Positions 16,881-25,363 of a stretch of DNA of 54,374 bases are shown here, one piece after another (position 1 is the first letter of the stretch; the number at the start of each line of letters is the position of its first letter). The position numbers and the translations under genes were made by a program. Location: the NCBI GenBank assembly GCA_902761635.1, contig CACWLG010000013.1, positions 1 to 54,374 on the forward strand. Reading direction: 5' to 3'. Under the pieces are notes generated by a model. It was not told the origin of the DNA and did no database searches. It saw only the letters and a list, made by a program, of their open reading frames with translations. Origin of the DNA: Oscillospiraceae bacterium (GTDB lineage Bacteria > Bacillota > Clostridia > Oscillospirales > Oscillospiraceae).

Positions 16881-18472
16881 CGTTCTGTCTCCCCTGACCG
16901 ATACTCCCGGGGCGTGCAGCCCTGGGTCTTCTTGAACACGAAGCTGAAGTAGCGGGGGTCCCGATACCCGACCTCCGCCGCCACCTCGCCGGTGCGCCTG
17001 CCGCCCTGGCGCAGGAGCTGGCGGGCCCTGGCCATGCGCTTCTGGGTCAGGTATTCCACAAACGAAAGGCCCATCTTATGGCTGAATACGGCGCTGAGAT
17101 AGTTGGTGCTGATGTTGATGGCGCGGGCCACCGTGTTCAGAGAGATATCCTCCTCCGTATAGTGGAGGTCGATGTACTCGATGGCGCTGTCCACGATGCC
17201 GCCGCCCTGGCGGATCGACTCCTCATCCCGCATGGCGATCGCGGTGCGCAGCACCTGCACGAAATACCCCCGCAGGGCGCTCGCCGTATCCAGCGCCGGC
17301 TGCGGCAGGCGCTCTGCCAGCTCCCCGCGCTCCAGCCCCAGCTTCTCCGCCGCGGCCAGGGCATTGATCCGCGCGCTCAAAAGCAGATAATGCCGGAACA
17401 TCAGGGAATCGCAGGCGTCCCCGAGGCCGTCAAAGAACTCGTTGGCAAAATCCTCGATCTCGTTCTCCAGGCCGTTCTGGATAAAGCCCTGGATCAGCGT
17501 CGGGTCGAGGCGCCCCTGGTCGGCCGCGCTGTAGGTGCTCAGCTTGCCGCTGTGCTCCACAAGGTCTGTGTTGAGGATATGGACATTCGGCATCAGATGA
17601 CGGTAAGCCAGGGCATGGTTCGCCGCGGCGTAGCAGCGCGGCAGGCTGCTCAGCCGCTCTGTCGGCGTGCCGACCGCCACATACCAGTCCACCAGGGCCT
17701 CGCCGCCGCGGCAGCGCTGCTCGATCAGCTCGGTGCAGCGCCTTGTCTGCGCCTCCATCTGGTCCCGGTTCCCCTTGAGCAGCACCGCATAGCTCAGGGC
17801 GTTGCCGCGAAAGACCAAAAGATCCGGGTATTGCAGGAAATCCTGCAGGAGGTTGTCCTGCAGGGCAGCGCTCTGCTCGGAGTAGGCAGTGGCGCTCTCC
17901 TTCGGCTGAAGGGTAAAGAGGACGATGTTGTAGACTTCCGCGTCCAGCTCCAGCTCCAGGCGCTTGGCCTGCTCATAGATCTCCGGCACGCGCAGCTCTC
18001 CTCCCACCAGCTTCTCAAAAAACAGGCGTCTGGCATAATGCTCGTACTCCTGGGACTCACGCACGAAGCGGCGGCGGTAATCCTGCTGATCCCGCTCCTC
18101 CTCGATGCGCGCCTTTGTCTGCTCGAGCGCCTGGATCATGCTGGCCCGGGTGATGGGCTTGAGCAGGTACTGATCCACGTGCAGCTCGATCGCCTGCTGG
18201 GCGTAGGCAAAATCGTCATAGCCGGAGAGGATGATGATCTTCGTGTCGGGCAGCTCTCTGCTGACGAGGCGGCTGAAGGCCAGCCCGTCCATAAAGGGCA
18301 TCTTGATATCCGTGATCAGCACGTCCGGCTTGATCTTCCGCACCAGCGGCAGAGCCATCTCCCCGTCGGAGGCCTCCCCGGCGAAGACATAGCCGACCTG
18401 CTCCCAGGGGATCATATCCCGAAGCCCCTCGCGCACGAGGCGTTCATCCTCCGCCAGAAACACCTTGAGCAT
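16877..18472 (-). CDS. Response regulator, YesN-like (REC + AraC HTH)
   Basis: A 531-aa regulator. The N-terminal receiver domain has LAEDERLVREGL and the phospho-acceptor Asp55 in VLITDIKMPFMDG. A middle region of about 280 residues is helical and poorly conserved, as in YesN proteins. The C-terminal AraC HTH has IDLHYTEEDISLNTVARAIN, then STNYLSAVFSHKMGLSFVEYL and EVAAEVGYRDPRYFSFVFKK. It is first in the sensor operon. Probable targets are the adjacent ytfQ importer and possibly other pentose genes in the window. Confidence 0.92.
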   Translation of the reverse strand: MLKVFLAEDERLVREGLRDMIPWEQVGYVFAGEASDGEMALPLVRKIKPDVLITDIKMPFMDGLAFSRLVSRELPDTKIIILSGYDDFAYAQQAIELHVDQYLLKPITRASMIQALEQTKARIEEERDQQDYRRRFVRESQEYEHYARRLFFEKLVGGELRVPEIYEQAKRLELELDAEVYNIVLFTLQPKESATAYSEQSAALQDNLLQDFLQYPDLLVFRGNALSYAVLLKGNRDQMEAQTRRCTELIEQRCRGGEALVDWYVAVGTPTERLSSLPRCYAAANHALAYRHLMPNVHILNTDLVEHSGKLSTYSAADQGRLDPTLIQGFIQNGLENEIEDFANEFFDGLGDACDSLMFRHYLLLSARINALAAAEKLGLERGELAERLPQPALDTASALRGYFVQVLRTAIAMRDEESIRQGGGIVDSAIEYIDLHYTEEDISLNTVARAINISTNYLSAVFSHKMGLSFVEYLTQKRMARARQLLRQGGRRTGEVAAEVGYRDPRYFSFVFKKTQGCTPREYRSGETER

Positions 18473-18505
18473 TTTTCTTCCCCTCCTCTGCGATTACTCG
18501 ATCCT

Positions 18506-18534
18506 ATTATAGTAAGGGATGATGAAATCGGCAA
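18506..18534 (-). promoter_or_regulatory. Predicted promoter of the sensor operon
   Basis: TTGCCG (18529-18534), 17 bp spacer, TATAAT (18506-18511), about 30 nt upstream of the response regulator start. Confidence 0.55.
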
Positions 18535-18564
18535 GACCCGAAAAACAAGCGCAAAAAGAAATAC

Positions 18565-18594
18565 GATCCCCCGGCGGAAATCCGCCGGGGGATC
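18565..18594 (-). terminator. Terminator of the diguanylate cyclase gene
   Basis: Perfect 14-bp stem GATCCCCCGGCGGA/TCCGCCGGGGGATC with a 2-nt centre, followed on the minus strand by GTATTTCTTTTTG. Confidence 0.65.
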
Positions 18595-18656
18595 GCAATG
18601 TCGACCGCCGCTTCGCGCACCCCGGACGGGGCAGCCGCGAAATACGGCATTCGTAT

Positions 18657-19757
18657 TCAGGAATCGATCGGAGAGCTGTCTCTGTTTTTTCTGCGGCGAT
18701 CGTGGCCGCCGAATTCCGGGGAATGGGTTTTCCGCTTGGCCACGTACAGGCTCTCGTCCGCCTTGCCGATCAGCTTGAACAGCATGTCGTGATCCTCCGG
18801 CACCCCGTCGGCGTGGCCGATGCTGAGCACGATCTTCTCATCGGGGATCGCGGGGACATGGAAGCTGTAGTGGTCATAGTTATAGGCGCTGCCCGTTGTA
18901 TGCAGCACGAGAAATTCATCGCCGCCGAAGCGGTAGCAGCGGCTCTCCGGGAAGAGGCTGCGAAGCTGCTGCGCCGTCTCGTGCAGCACCTGGTCCCCGG
19001 CAATATGTCCGTAGGTGTCGTTGATCTCTTTGAAATAATTGACGTCGAGCATGTACGCGCCGACCTGTCGGCCTATGAACTTGGACACATCCTCCTCCAG
19101 CGCCTTGCGGTTTCTGAGCCCTGTCAGCCCGTCGTGCCGGTTTGCGTATTCCAGCTGGCTGGTGTGCTCCTCATGGGAGATGGTCATTCTCGCAAGCCTG
19201 GCCTGGGAGTGGAAGCGGACGATCATGCCGATGATCGAGGCAAACACCAGCACGATGTAATTGATTGCGTTGAGCCCGACCGCCCCGTTGATCATCACGA
19301 GGATGATATAGAGATCGGCATAGACCCCGAGCATCAGCACAACGCTCATCCAGGGTCTGAGCGTAATGAAGCACACGATCATCAGCTCCACCGTGAAGAA
19401 GGTCAGCAGCTGGTCGCCGCGGGTGTACTGCCGCTGGGAGACCCATAAGGCCCACGCAGACAGGATGAGGCAGTAGAGCACCTGAAAAGCAATGACCGCG
19501 CCGTGCGGAATGGGTTTTTTCAAAATCAGCCGCGCACAGTTCCGGCCGCAGAAGCATAGCAGGACGCAGAGCAGCACGCGGACCATGCTGGCCCGGCCTT
19601 CGCTGTCAAGCTGCCCGCCGGTGAGGAAAAACACCGGGATCGTGAGCAGCTCGAACAGCCCGACGACCAGGGACAGGTGATAAATATTCTTAATGCTCTC
19701 TGTGTCTATGATTTGTTCGGCGCGAGAGTCGAGCGTGGGGAACAGATAATCTTTCAT
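18657..19757 (-). CDS. Membrane diguanylate cyclase (GGDEF)
   Basis: A 366-aa protein with about six hydrophobic segments in residues 25-195, then a short linker and a GGDEF domain (about 205-360) with DGLTGLRNRKALEED, DVNYFKEINDTYGHIAGDQVL and the intact catalytic motif YRFGGDEFLVLH. It should make cyclic di-GMP from GTP. The RxxD inhibitory site is absent at the usual position (FPES there). The ATG at 19757 with AAAGGAA five bases upstream was preferred to an ATG six codons earlier that has no such site. It is followed by its own terminator and preceded by two cNMP-binding-domain genes. Confidence 0.9.
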   Translation of the reverse strand: MKDYLFPTLDSRAEQIIDTESIKNIYHLSLVVGLFELLTIPVFFLTGGQLDSEGRASMVRVLLCVLLCFCGRNCARLILKKPIPHGAVIAFQVLYCLILSAWALWVSQRQYTRGDQLLTFFTVELMIVCFITLRPWMSVVLMLGVYADLYIILVMINGAVGLNAINYIVLVFASIIGMIVRFHSQARLARMTISHEEHTSQLEYANRHDGLTGLRNRKALEEDVSKFIGRQVGAYMLDVNYFKEINDTYGHIAGDQVLHETAQQLRSLFPESRCYRFGGDEFLVLHTTGSAYNYDHYSFHVPAIPDEKIVLSIGHADGVPEDHDMLFKLIGKADESLYVAKRKTHSPEFGGHDRRRKNRDSSPIDS

Positions 19758-19809
19758 GGCTTTCCTTTCCGGCATAGATGGGCTGCCCTCGCGGGCAGAT
19801 TTTCAGGAG

Positions 19810-19837
19810 ATTTTACCACAAAAAAATTGATTTTCAA
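19810..19837 (-). promoter_or_regulatory. Predicted promoter of the diguanylate cyclase gene
   Basis: TTGAAA (19832-19837), 16 bp spacer, TAAAAT (19810-19815) preceded by TGG. Between this promoter and the hairpin at 20046 (about 200 nt) nothing else was recognised. Confidence 0.55.
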
Positions 19838-20045
19838 GTCTTTTTTTCTCCGGATGGAAATCTTATGAAAATTGCACAAAGCTGGCGGCCGTTCGTCTCC
19901 GGCAAAAGGTGCCGCTTTCATGCCAAAGGCGCTGTCTCAAAACGGATATGGCTGCAAATCGCAGGGGGTCGATGGCCAGATCGCCCCGCCGAAAAACGCG
20001 GAATGCTGCAAAACGGCGGGCCGATGAGGGCAGAAGGTGAATTGT

Positions 20046-20081
20046 CAACAGGCCACCGGTCAAATAACCGATGGCCTGTTG
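20046..20081 (-). terminator. Hairpin after the cNMP-binding gene pair
   Basis: CAACAGGCCATCGGT/ACCGGTGGCCTGTTG, 15 bp with one mismatch, about 45 nt after the second gene. The U tract is poor, so termination is probable rather than certain. Confidence 0.5.
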
Positions 20082-20127
20082 GCAAGAGAGGCCGGCCTGG
20101 GCTGTCGGCCCCTGCGGTATTTTCTAT

Positions 20128-20592
20128 TCAGTCGACCCAGTGTTCGCTGTAGAATTTTGCGTAACGATCCAGTTCCTGCAGGAGCTCCGGCTGATCGTCC
20201 CCCTGCTCCTCCGCCTTTTTATGGCGGCTGACGGTGCCGCACAGCTCCGTGTACTTCCTCGTCGTCTCGCGCAGGCGCTCGCTGAGCTGGCGCATGAGCT
20301 GCAGGACCTTTGCGGGATCATCCTTGAAATACGCCTCGAGATCGTCTTCGACAAGCTCGCTCAGCACAACCTGCTCGCTCAGCGCGACTGCGGTAGCCGA
20401 ACGCGGATAGGCCTCGATCATGCCCATCTCGCCGAGGATCTGCCCGTCATCGAGTTCAGCGATCTTATCCTCCTGTTCGCCCTGATAATCATTGTATATG
20501 CCCACTTTTCCGCTGACGATATCGTACATGACGTTCGCGATGTCTCCCTGGCGGAAAATGATGTCACCCTTTGCAAATGTAAGCTGTCTCAT
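20128..20592 (-). CDS. Small cyclic nucleotide-binding-domain protein (second of a pair)
   Basis: A 154-aa protein made of one Crp/PKA-type beta-barrel domain (residues about 1-120: LTFAKGDIIFRQGDIANVMY, then GQILGEMGMIEAYPRSATAVAL) and a C-terminal helical tail of about 35 residues. There is no HTH, so it is not a Crp-like transcription factor. The phosphate-binding cassette position GEMGMIEAYPRSAT resembles the cNMP cassette GE(L/I)xLxxxxxRxAT and keeps the Arg. It follows a close paralogue by 13 nt. It could sense a cyclic nucleotide or simply use the fold for dimerisation. Confidence 0.82.
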   Translation of the reverse strand: MRQLTFAKGDIIFRQGDIANVMYDIVSGKVGIYNDYQGEQEDKIAELDDGQILGEMGMIEAYPRSATAVALSEQVVLSELVEDDLEAYFKDDPAKVLQLMRQLSERLRETTRKYTELCGTVSRHKKAEEQGDDQPELLQELDRYAKFYSEHWVD

Positions 20593-20605
20593 GTCTGCAC
20601 CTCAC

Positions 20606-21085
20606 TCAAGAATCCTGATGACTGCCGGCGCGGGTAAAAAATTCGCACAGCTTTTCGATGCGCTCAAGCAGGGACTTGCTCTTCTTCTCGCCGCTCTTTT
20701 TTGTCTCGACCGTGTCATATACGGTGTGGCAGGCTTCGATATAGTTCTTTGTCGTCTCCCGCAGGCGGTGGCACATCTGCTGCACAATGCTCAGCACCTT
20801 GGAAGGGTTCTCTCTGTAGTACTCAAAAAAGTCCTCTTCCGTGATGGTCGTCACGACCGTGTTGTCATCCGCGGACACCACCGTGGCAGAGCGCGGCGTG
20901 TGCTCCACAAGGCCCATCTCACCGAACACCTTGCCGCCGAAGAGCTCCGCGATCTGTTTTTCCTCCGTCTCACCGTAATGCTGGTAAACGCGGACCTTGC
21001 CGGTCTCGATCTCATACATGCAGTTGCCGGGCTCCCCCTCACGGCAGATGATCTCGCCGTTTTTGTATAGCTTTGTATTGTTCAC
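20606..21085 (-). CDS. Small cyclic nucleotide-binding-domain protein (first of a pair)
   Basis: A 159-aa paralogue of the next gene: one cNMP-binding domain (LYKNGEIICREGEPGNCMYEI, then GKVFGEMGLVEHTPRSATVV) and a helical tail rich in Lys/Glu. No DNA-binding or catalytic domain. The GTG at 21085 was chosen because AGAGGT lies 6 nt upstream and the product then aligns with the start of its paralogue; an ATG six codons earlier lacks a ribosome binding site. The pair sits between the FucI-like isomerase operon and the diguanylate cyclase on the same strand. Confidence 0.8.
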   Translation of the reverse strand: MNNTKLYKNGEIICREGEPGNCMYEIETGKVRVYQHYGETEEKQIAELFGGKVFGEMGLVEHTPRSATVVSADDNTVVTTITEEDFFEYYRENPSKVLSIVQQMCHRLRETTKNYIEACHTVYDTVETKKSGEKKSKSLLERIEKLCEFFTRAGSHQDS

Positions 21086-21117
21086 AGAAATACCTCTTTC
21101 CATTTCACATATACCTT

Positions 21118-21145
21118 GGGCGCCGGCCGGAGCCGACCGGCACCC
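21118..21145 (-). terminator. GC-rich stem-loop after the FucI-like gene
   Basis: GGGTGCCGGTC/GGCCGGCGCCC, 11 bp with wobbles, directly after the isomerase stop. No U tract, so read-through into the cNMP-binding genes is possible. Confidence 0.4.
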
Positions 21146-21156
21146 GCATTTCAGCC

Positions 21157-22635
21157 TCAGGCCCAGGGATTCTCCGTGGGATAGGGCAGGCTCTTGGGCT
21201 GGTTGCGGCCGATGTCCTGCACGCCCAGGAACTTGAAGACCTCAAACAGGGCCCGGCCGTGGTGTCCGAAGGCCACCGCGCCGTGGTGGGGGAAGCGCTT
21301 CTCGATCAGTACATGGCGGTAGAAGCGGCCCATCTCATGGATGGCGAAGACGCCGATGCCGCCGAAGGAGGTCGTCGCGACGGGCAGCACCTCGCCCTCG
21401 GCGATGTAGGAGCGGAGCTTGCCCTCCGAGTCGCACTGCAGGCGGAAGAAGGTGATCTCACCCGGCGCGATGTCGCCCTCAAGGGTGCCGCGGGTGAAGT
21501 CGGGCTCGGAGCCTTCCGGCTCAAGAAGCCTGTGCTGGATGAGCTGGTATTTGACGGCGCGGTCGGCGCACATCTTGCAGCTCGGCGTGTTGCCGCAGTG
21601 GAAGCCCATGAAGGTGTCGGTCAGGCTGTAGTCGTACTTGCCCTTGATCTGGCTCTCCCACATCTGAGCGGGGACGGAGTTGTTGATATCGAGGATAGTC
21701 ACGGCATCGCCGGAGATGCAGGAGCCGATGTACTCGGAGAGGGCGCCGTAGATATCCACCTCGCAGCTGACGGGGATGCCGCGGGCGGCGAGACGGGAGT
21801 TTACGAAGCAGGGCTCAAAGCCGAACTGCTCGGGGAAAGCGGGCCAGCACTTGTCGGCAAAGGCGACATACTTGCGCGCGCCCTTGTGCTCCTCCGCCCA
21901 GTCGAGCAGCGTCAGCTCAAACTGCGCCATGCGCTCCAGGAGGTCGGGGAAGTATCTGCCCTCGCCCATCTCGGCGGCCATGTCGGCGCAGACCTCGGGG
22001 ATGCGCTTGTCGCCTGCGTGGGCCTTGTAGCTGACCAGCAGATCCAGCTCAGAGTTCTCCTCGATCTCCACGCCGAGCTCATAGAGGCCCTTGATGGGGG
22101 CATTGCAGGCGAAGAAGTCCTGAGGACGGGGGCCGAAGGTGATGATCTTGAGGTTCTGCACGCCGATCACTGCGCGGGCGATGGGGTAAAACTCCTTGAT
22201 CATGCGGCCGATATCCTTCGCCGTGCCCACCGGGTACTCGGGGATATAGCCCTTGAGATGGCGCATGCCGAGGTTATAAGAGCAGTTGAGCATGCCGCAG
22301 TAGGCGTCGCCGCGGCCGTTGATGAGATCGCCGTCTCCCTCGGCGGCGGCCACGAACATGCAGGGGCCGTCAAAGTTTTTGGCGATCAGGGTCTCCGGCG
22401 TCTCGGGGCCGAAGTTGCCGAGAAAGACAACAAGGGCGTTGCAGCCCGCGGTCTTCACGTCCTCGACCGCCTTGAGCATGTCCTTCTCGTTTTCCACGGT
22501 GACAGGGCACTCATAGATATTGCCGCCGCAGGTTTTCACGATCGCCTCGCGCCGGGCCACCGACAGGCCGATGGGGAAGCAGTCGCGGGATACGGCGACG
22601 ATGCCGAGCTTGACTTCGGGAATGTTGGTCATCAT
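21157..22635 (-). CDS. L-fucose/L-arabinose isomerase family protein (FucI-like)
   Basis: A 492-aa protein with the FucI/AraA fold: an N-terminal sugar-isomerase half (KLGIVAVSRDCFPIGLSVAR) and a C-terminal half with CEVDIYGALSEYIGS, TILDINNSVPAQMW, GFHCGNTPSC and FGHHGRALFEVFKFLGV. The Glu, Asp and His residues in these motifs are those expected to hold the Mn ion. It overlaps the DUF4867 gene by 4 nt and lies in one operon with xylulokinase, so the product is probably a ketose that XylB can use; interconversion of D-xylose and D-xylulose or of another pentose is inferred, not shown. Its identity to true fucose isomerase looks modest. Confidence 0.8.
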   Translation of the reverse strand: MMTNIPEVKLGIVAVSRDCFPIGLSVARREAIVKTCGGNIYECPVTVENEKDMLKAVEDVKTAGCNALVVFLGNFGPETPETLIAKNFDGPCMFVAAAEGDGDLINGRGDAYCGMLNCSYNLGMRHLKGYIPEYPVGTAKDIGRMIKEFYPIARAVIGVQNLKIITFGPRPQDFFACNAPIKGLYELGVEIEENSELDLLVSYKAHAGDKRIPEVCADMAAEMGEGRYFPDLLERMAQFELTLLDWAEEHKGARKYVAFADKCWPAFPEQFGFEPCFVNSRLAARGIPVSCEVDIYGALSEYIGSCISGDAVTILDINNSVPAQMWESQIKGKYDYSLTDTFMGFHCGNTPSCKMCADRAVKYQLIQHRLLEPEGSEPDFTRGTLEGDIAPGEITFFRLQCDSEGKLRSYIAEGEVLPVATTSFGGIGVFAIHEMGRFYRHVLIEKRFPHHGAVAFGHHGRALFEVFKFLGVQDIGRNQPKSLPYPTENPWA

Positions 22636-23273
22636 TTTTCAATGTCCTCCTTGATGTCTGTATTGAGTCCGCGCAGTCCGATGTGCGCGCCATGTTTTGC
22701 CTCGTTTGAATCCGGATGGGCCAGCAGCCATTTGTTGCGGGCCGTCATCCAGGTGTCCTCCTCGCATTTGGGGGTGAAGGACGGCTTGTCCGTATTCGTC
22801 CCCTTCGGGAGGACCACCGCCACGCGAAAGCCCGCGTCCGCGTCCGTATGGCAGGGGGCGTAGTGCAGCGTGGTGGCATACACCTCCACCGGGACCCCGG
22901 CGGGCACGCGGAAGGCCTTCACCTTCCCGGTGTCGACAACACCGTCCTCGATCTCCTCCTGGCGGGCCAGCAGGAGAATGAAGTCGGCCGAGCCTATGTT
23001 GACCTCGCTGTCCCGGTGATACTCCAGGCAGTTGAGCTTCGTGTTGTGTCCCCAGCACATGCCGAGCTGGATGGGCATGCCGCCGTAGGCCCGATCCCGC
23101 AGATCGGCGAAAACGGCGCAGGCCTCCAGACTTTCGATGCCGGGCTCATAGGCCGTGCCGGCAGCAGGCAGGGCAATTTTCTCCATCGCCTTCGTCAACT
23201 CCGCCGTGTCATAGCCCTCCAGGATCCTGCCGTAGGCCTTGAAGGCCGGATCGGCAGCCGAATGGATCTGCAT
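22632..23273 (-). CDS. DUF4867 family cupin-like protein
   Basis: A 213-aa cytoplasmic protein. A likely metal-binding cupin block reads WGHNTKLNCLEYHRDSEVNIG (His, Glu and second His in spacing typical of cupins), followed by a turn-rich FRVPAGVPVEVYATTLHYAPC strand pair. I recognise the pattern as DUF4867, a family that tends to lie beside FucI-like isomerases and xylulokinases in Clostridia. It may be a sugar mutarotase or isomerase helper. It lies 12 nt after xylB and overlaps the isomerase start by 4 nt. Confidence 0.78.
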   Translation of the reverse strand: MQIHSAADPAFKAYGRILEGYDTAELTKAMEKIALPAAGTAYEPGIESLEACAVFADLRDRAYGGMPIQLGMCWGHNTKLNCLEYHRDSEVNIGSADFILLLARQEEIEDGVVDTGKVKAFRVPAGVPVEVYATTLHYAPCHTDADAGFRVAVVLPKGTNTDKPSFTPKCEEDTWMTARNKWLLAHPDSNEAKHGAHIGLRGLNTDIKEDIEK

Positions 23274-23285
23274 GCTTTTTCCCCC

Positions 23286-24770
23286 TTATTGTTTCATTAA
23301 TTCCTTGAACAGGGTCTTCATGCTCGGGTAGATGCGTTTGAACTGCTGATAGCGCTCTTCATAGCGCGCGGCGATCTCGGGGTCGGGCGTCACCGTCTCC
23401 CGGATGCGGACAAAGCGGGCGCAGGCGTCAGCCACGCTCTTAAAGTCGCCGCAGCCCACCATAGCCAGCAGCGCCCCACCGTAGCCGGGGCCCTCCTCGG
23501 TCTGCGGGATATCCAGGGAGATATTCAGGACGTTGGCAATGATCTTCCGCCACAGCGGGGAACGGGCGCCGCCGCCGCAGAGCTTGGAGCGCCGGATATC
23601 AATGCCGAGGCTCTTTGCCACCTCGAAGGAATCCCGGATGGCGAAGGCCACGCCCTCCAGCACCGCCTGCAGCATGTCCTCCCGGCCGGTGTCCATGCTC
23701 ATGCCGACGAAGGTCCCGCGGGCATCGGTGTCATTGATGGGGCTGCGCTCGCCCATCAGATAGGGCAGGAAGTAGACGCGGTTGCGGCCGAGCTTCCCGT
23801 CTGTGATACCGACCTGCTCGGCGGCGTAGTCCCCGGTTTTGAGGATCTCGTCGCAGAACCACTTGTTGCAGCTTGCCGCCGAGAGCATGCAGCCCATCAG
23901 ATGATAGTGCCCGTCGGCATGGGCAAAGGCGTGCAGCGCGTTGTTGGGGTCCACGCCGAAGCGCTCCGAGGAGATGAAGATCGTCCCCGAGGTGCCGAGA
24001 GAGAGATTGCAGGCCCCCTCCCCCACCGTGCCGGTGCCGACAGCGGCGGCGGCATTGTCGCCCGCGCCGGCCACGACCCTGCATGTGCGCGGCAGGCCCA
24101 GCGCGCCGGAGACAAAGCCCTGGAGTGTGCCGATGACGTCAAAGCTCTCAAAGAGCTTCGGCATCTGTTCTTCCGTTACGCCGCAGATCTCCAGCATTTC
24201 CTTTGACCAGCACCTGTGCTCCACATCCAGCAGCAGCATGCCGCTTGCGTCAGAGTAATCGCAGGCGTGGACGCCGGTGAGGCGGTAGTTGATATAGTCC
24301 TTTGGCAGCATGATTTTTTTGATGCGGGCAAAGTTCTCCGGCTCATGCTTTTTCATCCAGAGAAGCTTCGGCGCGGTGAAACCCGCAAAGGCGATGTTCG
24401 CTGTGAGCGCGGAGAGCTTCTCCCGCCCGACGACGGTGTTGAGGTACTCTGTCTCCTCCGCGGTCCGCCCGTCATTCCAGAGGATCGCGGGGCGTATGAC
24501 CGCGTCGTCTTCGTCCAGCGCCACAAGTCCGTGCATCTGGCCGCCGCAGCCGATCCCGCAGATCTGGGACTTGTCCACATGCTCGGTCAGCTGCAGGATG
24601 CCGAACATCACGGCCTTCCACCAGTCGGCAGGGTCCTGCTCGGACCAGCCGGGCTGCGGGAAGGACAGGGGGTATTCCTTGGTAACGCTGCCGCGGATCA
24701 CACCGTCCTCGTCCACCAGCAGCAGCTTGACCGCTGAGGTGCCGAGGTCGATCCCAATGTAATAGCTCAT
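23286..24770 (-). CDS. xylB: Xylulokinase
   Basis: A 494-aa FGGY-family kinase that phosphorylates D-xylulose to xylulose 5-phosphate. The N-terminal ATPase-fold loop is YIGIDLGTSAVKLLLVDEDG, the substrate loop GCGGQMHGLV, and the C-terminal nucleotide loop VVAGAGDNAAAAVGTG; SLGTSGTIF and the late GGGARSPLWRKIIANVLN are typical of XylB. The ATG at 24770 has GGAGG upstream; the reading frame is open for 33 codons further but without a site. It is first in the operon xylB, DUF4867, FucI-like. Confidence 0.93.
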   Translation of the reverse strand: MSYYIGIDLGTSAVKLLLVDEDGVIRGSVTKEYPLSFPQPGWSEQDPADWWKAVMFGILQLTEHVDKSQICGIGCGGQMHGLVALDEDDAVIRPAILWNDGRTAEETEYLNTVVGREKLSALTANIAFAGFTAPKLLWMKKHEPENFARIKKIMLPKDYINYRLTGVHACDYSDASGMLLLDVEHRCWSKEMLEICGVTEEQMPKLFESFDVIGTLQGFVSGALGLPRTCRVVAGAGDNAAAAVGTGTVGEGACNLSLGTSGTIFISSERFGVDPNNALHAFAHADGHYHLMGCMLSAASCNKWFCDEILKTGDYAAEQVGITDGKLGRNRVYFLPYLMGERSPINDTDARGTFVGMSMDTGREDMLQAVLEGVAFAIRDSFEVAKSLGIDIRRSKLCGGGARSPLWRKIIANVLNISLDIPQTEEGPGYGGALLAMVGCGDFKSVADACARFVRIRETVTPDPEIAARYEERYQQFKRIYPSMKTLFKELMKQ

Positions 24771-24787
24771 TGTGTTCCTCCAAGATA

Positions 24788-24815
24788 TACTGTAAAAGCT
24801 GACGCCTTTATAGTA
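24788..24815 (-). promoter_or_regulatory. Inverted repeat over the probable xylB promoter
   Basis: TACTATAAAGG and CTTTTACAGTA form 11-bp imperfect arms around a 6-nt centre. The left arm contains the best -10 candidate, TATAAA. This is a candidate operator for a pentose regulator; the -35 is weak. Confidence 0.4.
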
Positions 24816-24901
24816 ATTTTTGAGTGTGCGAAAACCCCGCCGCTCACGCGGCAGCCGGATTTCACGCACATGCAGATCCCCATGGATCCGCTTTTATTCA
24901 T

Positions 24902-24920
24902 TGCGGCGGGCTTGCCGCAT
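24902..24920 (-). terminator. Small stem-loop after the 142-aa gene
   Basis: TGCGGC/GCCGCA with a short loop, followed by a T-poor stretch, then a second small hairpin (CCGC/GCGG) with GGGGTTTT about 60 nt on. Together they probably end the small membrane-protein operon. Confidence 0.35.
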
Positions 24921-24934
24921 GGGGGGATTACCTG

Positions 24935-25363
24935 TCAAACCGCCCTGAGCTTTTTCAGAATCTTATCCTGCACCGGCAGGCGCTCATGGCGGGGATATTG
25001 CGCGGCATAGTGCTCTGCCAGCGCCGCAGCGTCGGCGTGGTTCAGGCGATCGACCAGATCCATGCCGAAGCCCTGCACGGCAATGAGCATCCAATAGGCG
25101 CTCTTCAGCTCCCGCCAGGGCTCAGCCGCGGTAAAAAGGCGGCGGAGCAGCGCGGCGCACTCCCCGGAGTCCGGGGCCGTATCCCGGCAGTCGTCCAGCA
25201 GCTTCTTCACATCCGCCGCGAAGCGGTCATGGCAGGGGTTGTCTGCCGGGCCGGGGCGCAGACCGAAGAGCCCGTCACCGATTTTCCGGTTCCGTTCAAG
25301 CTCCTGCACCTGATCGGTATAGTCGCGAATCAGCGCCTCAAGGCGCGAAAGCCAGGATTCCAT
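24935..25363 (-). CDS. Hypothetical 142-aa helical protein
   Basis: Not recognised. The protein is predicted to be soluble and mostly helical (ESWLSRLEALIRDYTDQVQELERN at the start, KILKKLRAV at the end) with many Ala, Asp and Leu and no signal or membrane segment. Its ATG overlaps the stop of the YczE-like gene (ATGA), so it is translationally coupled to it; a Lys-rich AAGGAGC site precedes it. It is the last gene of a three-gene operon with two membrane proteins. Confidence 0.7.
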   Translation of the reverse strand: MESWLSRLEALIRDYTDQVQELERNRKIGDGLFGLRPGPADNPCHDRFAADVKKLLDDCRDTAPDSGECAALLRRLFTAAEPWRELKSAYWMLIAVQGFGMDLVDRLNHADAAALAEHYAAQYPRHERLPVQDKILKKLRAV

